Part shown: piece after piece, positions 7,152 to 10,064 of the stretch
Numbering within the stretch: position 1 is the first letter of the stretch
Layout of the letters: the number at the start of each line of letters is the position of its first letter
Origin: Saprospiraceae bacterium
Lineage (GTDB): Bacteria; Bacteroidota; Bacteroidia; Chitinophagales; Saprospiraceae
Direction of reading: 5' to 3'
DNA length: 10,064 bases
Assembly: GCA_016787375.1 (NCBI GenBank)
Contig: JAEUUM010000117.1
Coordinates: forward strand, 1-10,064
Translations under genes and position numbers: made by a program
The notes under the pieces: model-generated
The model's input: only the letters and a program-made list of their open reading frames with translations
What the model was told of the DNA's origin: nothing
Database searches by the model: none

Positions 7152-8309
7152 TTATTTCAATAAACTTCGAGCTTTATTCGTTTGGCCCAACCTGGAGCAA
7201 AATGCGGAGTAGCTTATTTTAATCAGATTATTAGAAGGATAATTTTTTAATAAACTTTGAAATATTAATTCTGCTTCATAAAATAACTTTCCTTTTTCGA
7301 GAGCTGCGGCCTCCATCAATTGTTTGATTTCGGGCTGGGCATTTTCGTATATATTTGAATTTTGGGCTGAATTTTTAATTTCAAGATAATCTTCATTAGA
7401 TATAATTTTGAAAACCATTGGCCGTGATACTTCCATTGGTTCTGAGTTTGTGGTAATTTGCCAATAATATGTTTCATCTACTGATAAATTTAAGCTTTGC
7501 AAGTCAATCAATAAAGTTGTATCGGTATTTGCAGGCATCGCTTGTTTAACTTCACCATCATTTGTCAGTATCCTGAAATTATAAGAAGTGCCTGTTTTAT
7601 TACTTATCCATTTGAAACTCATTTTTGCATTTGTGTATAGCCCGCCAGGTGTTGCAACTGCAATTTTCTCATCGCTTTTGCTCCAACCACCACCGGTAGT
7701 TCCTTTATTGGTTATACCCCAACCGCCGCCTGTTGTAGACTTGTCGGTTATACCCCATCCACCGCCAGTAGTAGATTTATCGGTTATGCCCCAACCACCA
7801 CCTGTGGTTCCCTTGTTGGTTATACCCCAACCGCCACCTGTAGTTCCTTTGTTGGTAATGCCCCATCCACCACCAGTAGTTCCCTTGTTGGTTATACCCC
7901 AGCCATTTCCTCTAAGAACTTTAGATTTTGAAAATTCACCCTTCTCATTCAATTCATCTACTAATGCAACCGATGCATAAAGATACTCTCCAAAAAAAGG
8001 ATCGAAGTTAAGCGTTGCAATTCTGGTTTCTTTTTTAAAAGCGGATTGCAGATCGTAATTACCTTTTTTATTTATTTCCTTAAATTCACCGTTGCAATAA
8101 AGCAGTGTTTTGGTATCTTTTCCAATCTCAATTTGTTGTGTATTTTTGAGGACAGCTCCAGCTGTGTAATTTTTTTTCGGTTTCTTTTTATCCTTTGCAT
8201 CCATGACATTGACATTTGTTGAGACGATGATAACCGGTTGCTGATTTTGTGCAAACAATGTGCATGAGAAGGTTGATAAGCAAAGCAAAATCAAAAGTTG
8301 TGTTTTCAT
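7152..8309 (-). CDS. Exported protein with FecR-like domain, six 12-residue G/W/T repeats and TPR-like end
   Basis: A 385-residue protein of no family I can name. The signal peptide is residues 1-20 (cut near LFA|QNQQ); Cys16 does not sit in a good lipobox. Residues about 28-92 look like a FecR-type beta domain (AGAVLKNTQQIEIGKDTKTL, then a Gly-turn and a K-K-G-N-Y-D-L strand). Residues 134-205 are six tandem 12-mers of form GGGWGITNKGTT, with a seventh GGGW start at 206-209. Residues about 225-305 have alternating strands ending in DETYYWQITTNS, suggestive of an Ig/FN3-like fold. Residues 325-385 are helical and TPR-like (YEAELIFQSLLKNYPSNN). No catalytic motif is seen. It lies 16 bp after the M48 gene and is surely co-transcribed with it. 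A structural, binding or substrate role in the envelope is inferred. Confidence 0.85.
   Translation of the reverse strand: MKTQLLILLCLSTFSCTLFAQNQQPVIIVSTNVNVMDAKDKKKPKKNYTAGAVLKNTQQIEIGKDTKTLLYCNGEFKEINKKGNYDLQSAFKKETRIATLNFDPFFGEYLYASVALVDELNEKGEFSKSKVLRGNGWGITNKGTTGGGWGITNKGTTGGGWGITNKGTTGGGWGITDKSTTGGGWGITDKSTTGGGWGITNKGTTGGGWSKSDEKIAVATPGGLYTNAKMSFKWISNKTGTSYNFRILTNDGEVKQAMPANTDTTLLIDLQSLNLSVDETYYWQITTNSEPMEVSRPMVFKIISNEDYLEIKNSAQNSNIYENAQPEIKQLMEAAALEKGKLFYEAELIFQSLLKNYPSNNLIKISYSAFCSRLGQTNKARSLLK
7683..7910 (-). repeat. In-frame tandem array of 36-bp units (six full copies plus a 12-bp start)
   Basis: Units in coding order are 7910-7875, 7874-7839, 7838-7803, 7802-7767, 7766-7731 and 7730-7695, then GGGW at 7694-7683. 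Four units encode ...WGITNKGTT and two adjacent ones (4 and 5) encode ...WGITDKSTT; the first begins GNG instead of GGG. Trp recurs exactly every 12 residues (137 to 209). No two units are identical in DNA; apart from the N/D, G/S and GNG changes, all differences are synonymous. Confidence 0.97.
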
Positions 8310-8325
8310 ATTTGTAGTGTTTATT

Positions 8326-10041
8326 TTAAAATAGTGATTTTTTTGACATAAAATTCCCCCATTTTACGACTTTATTATCAGCCCCTAAGACAAAAAATAA
8401 ATTATCATAAATCATGATGAGCCCCTGAGGAGTTTCGATTCGGTTGTAGGCTTGACCATATATCTTAATGATGTCATCTAATGTGTCACCTATACCAATT
8501 CGCTTGCTCGTTTTTATATCTTTACCTGTTTTTGTCAACATGAAATAATTGATCAATCTATCTTCGTTGTTCATGTTGTAAAAGATTTTGAAGTTGAGGC
8601 TATCAATCTGATACTGAAAAAATGTAAGATTTTGGTTAATTTGAACTACTTTATCCTGAAGAAACTGTGGCTTTCTTGCAAAACTTACCAAGGTCATTTT
8701 GTTGATTGTATCCTGTGGAGTTTGAGTTCTCGATGGCGACTTTACAGTTGTTGAACCATTTGTTAGTATATTCAAGTTTTCTTTTGCCAGTTCGCTGCCT
8801 TTTGATGCGGCAGATTCAAATATGGTTTTCGCATCCTTTGTGTTACCTTCTTTTGCCAGTAAAATTCCCTTCAGAATGGATGCATCTATGACCGTTTTTG
8901 AAAAGTTGCCTTTTATTCCGATTTCTGTTGCTTCTTTTTCGGCATAAAATTTTGCTCTTACGTTATCACCTAGCAAAGCATAAGCAGTGGCTTTGTTAAG
9001 GTATGCAGGAGCGTAATTTGGGTCAAGGCTGATGGCAGAATCAAAATATTTGACTGCTTCTCTGAGCAGGTTATCAGCCTTAGCCGCAGAAGACGCGTCT
9101 CTTGAGCCGTGTGAGCTAAGATCAAGCTCCACCACGTATTTGTATTTTAGTTCTTTTTCATCTAAATGCTGTAGCGCATTCATAACCGATGTAACGCCAA
9201 GGTTGTTGTAAATTTCCCTGCTTTGATATTGTATGAGGATGTACTTATAATATTCATTCGCTTCAGCATATCTGCCAATGGCAGATAAAAAGTTAGCCAT
9301 TTCAAAAACATCGATCAATGATTCTATTTTAGCGGAACTTCTTTTTGCCAGCTCCACGCGATCTTGGAGGGAAGGGTAGCCGGGTAGTTGATTTCCTAAT
9401 CCATAACTGGAATACATCGCTTTAATGATTTCTCCGCCTTTGTCAAACATACCATAACCTGCAGAGTAAGCTAAAAAACCACCCAAATAATCAGCTTGTG
9501 TTTCATTTGCGACTTGATCATTCACAGATTTCATTTCTCTGCCAACTTTTAGGTCTTTGTATTCAGTAGCAAAACCGCTTTTCCAAGCATGCTTTTCATA
9601 GTAATGTGTTAATTCGTGTCCGAGTAAAAAAGCAATGGCCGCATCACCAAAAGGCTTACATGCCTGGAATGCTTTCTGCTCCAGTACGATCTCCAGTTTG
9701 TCGTAATCGATACTTGCCACTCTTGAAACTTCACTCCTTAGAAAAACTGTAGGGATCGGGAACCTGTAATCTCCTCTTGCGGACACAAGTTTATCATAAA
9801 TGGATTTAACCTTATCATAATCCGCACTGTCATTGATATTATTGGCAGAGGAAGTTTGGGTAGAGTCGCCAGTTGATATAATTGAAAGCGTGCTAAGGCC
9901 TGTCTCCTGGCCGGATGCAATTCCAATAAAATGATAGAATGCAAAAAAAATAAAAAATGCTGAACGGTGAGCAGAGCTAAATTGATTGAGTATTTTAAAT
10001 TTAATCAAATTTTTAAAAACATATAGAGTTGTGTACTTCAT
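8326..10041 (-). CDS. Exported M48-type zinc metallopeptidase with TPRs and BamE/SmpA-like tail
   Basis: A 571-residue protein. After a long basic N-region (1-27) comes a hydrophobic signal core (28-41), with likely cleavage near ASG|QE (43-44), so it acts outside the cytoplasm. The M48 domain spans about 75-235: FLLGHELTHYYEKH holds the zinc site His142-Glu143-x-x-His146, and NETQADYLGG gives the third ligand Glu180 with Asp184, the family E-x-x-x-D motif. The later GYPSLQDRVELA matches the M48 HP-x(4)-R element with Tyr in place of His. TPR-like units follow at about 246-290 and 322-420, then a Ser/Thr-rich linker (about 428-446). The tail (about 513-565, GIGDTLDDIIKIYGQAYNRI onward) resembles a BamE/SmpA-like fold; this part is inference. 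Unlike HtpX it has no membrane bundle. The start at 10041 lacks a Shine-Dalgarno sequence, and no internal Met would keep the signal peptide. It is the first gene of a two-gene operon. Confidence 0.9.
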   Translation of the reverse strand: MKYTTLYVFKNLIKFKILNQFSSAHRSAFFIFFAFYHFIGIASGQETGLSTLSIISTGDSTQTSSANNINDSADYDKVKSIYDKLVSARGDYRFPIPTVFLRSEVSRVASIDYDKLEIVLEQKAFQACKPFGDAAIAFLLGHELTHYYEKHAWKSGFATEYKDLKVGREMKSVNDQVANETQADYLGGFLAYSAGYGMFDKGGEIIKAMYSSYGLGNQLPGYPSLQDRVELAKRSSAKIESLIDVFEMANFLSAIGRYAEANEYYKYILIQYQSREIYNNLGVTSVMNALQHLDEKELKYKYVVELDLSSHGSRDASSAAKADNLLREAVKYFDSAISLDPNYAPAYLNKATAYALLGDNVRAKFYAEKEATEIGIKGNFSKTVIDASILKGILLAKEGNTKDAKTIFESAASKGSELAKENLNILTNGSTTVKSPSRTQTPQDTINKMTLVSFARKPQFLQDKVVQINQNLTFFQYQIDSLNFKIFYNMNNEDRLINYFMLTKTGKDIKTSKRIGIGDTLDDIIKIYGQAYNRIETPQGLIMIYDNLFFVLGADNKVVKWGNFMSKKSLF

Positions 10042-10064
10042 TCATAAGGGTTATTTGAGAAAAA

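Noticed and set aside
7695..7910. CRISPR-like array from regular 36-bp spacing
   Set aside because: The units are contiguous with no spacers, keep reading frame and differ at third codon positions, so this is a coding repeat.
7588..7980. Open frame on the + strand encoding a proline/valine-rich repeat protein (PPPVV units)
   Set aside because: It is the antisense reading of the GGGW repeat array; Gly and Trp codons read backwards give Pro-rich runs. The minus frame has a signal peptide and operon context.
8326..10041. HtpX-like integral membrane M48 peptidase
   Set aside because: There is only an N-terminal signal core; the TPRs and soluble tail fit an exported BepA-like architecture instead.

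Overview
The window looks like Bacteroidota chromosome, possibly Saprospiria-like; the class is a weak guess. The DNA is AT-rich. None of the start codons has a convincing Shine-Dalgarno sequence, only A/T-rich leaders, which is usual in this phylum. Three of the proteins carry a signal peptide and TPR or TPR-like repeats, a common build in Bacteroidota. No rRNA, tRNA, CRISPR array, transposase or att site was seen.

Left half (1-4348, + strand): a tight run of membrane-protein genes. It starts with the tail of a probable membrane protein (2-145). A KUP-type potassium uptake permease (151-2109), a dicarboxylate/amino acid:cation symporter (2115-3500), a DedA-family membrane protein (3497-4138) and a 66-residue two-helix membrane protein (4148-4348) follow. 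Gaps are 5-9 bp, with one 4-bp ATGA overlap, so they read as one operon for ion, solute and possibly lipid-carrier transport. No clear terminator follows it.

Middle (4349-4699): an AT-rich intergenic stretch with a weak candidate promoter and several GAATAT/ATATTC hexamers.

Right half (4700-10041): two convergent units that meet at a probable bidirectional terminator (7061-7096). The + unit is one gene for an exported caspase-like (C14) cysteine peptidase with an EF-hand-like loop and a long TPR array. The - unit is a two-gene operon. Its first gene encodes an exported M48-type zinc metallopeptidase with TPRs and a BamE/SmpA-like tail. Its second encodes an exported protein with a FecR-like beta domain, six perfectly spaced 12-residue Gly/Trp/Thr repeats, an Ig/FN3-like segment and a TPR-like end. 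The two peptidases and the repeat protein may form one envelope module. This is inferred from adjacency, shared architecture and export signals; nothing in the sequence proves it. It is the best candidate here for an undescribed system.
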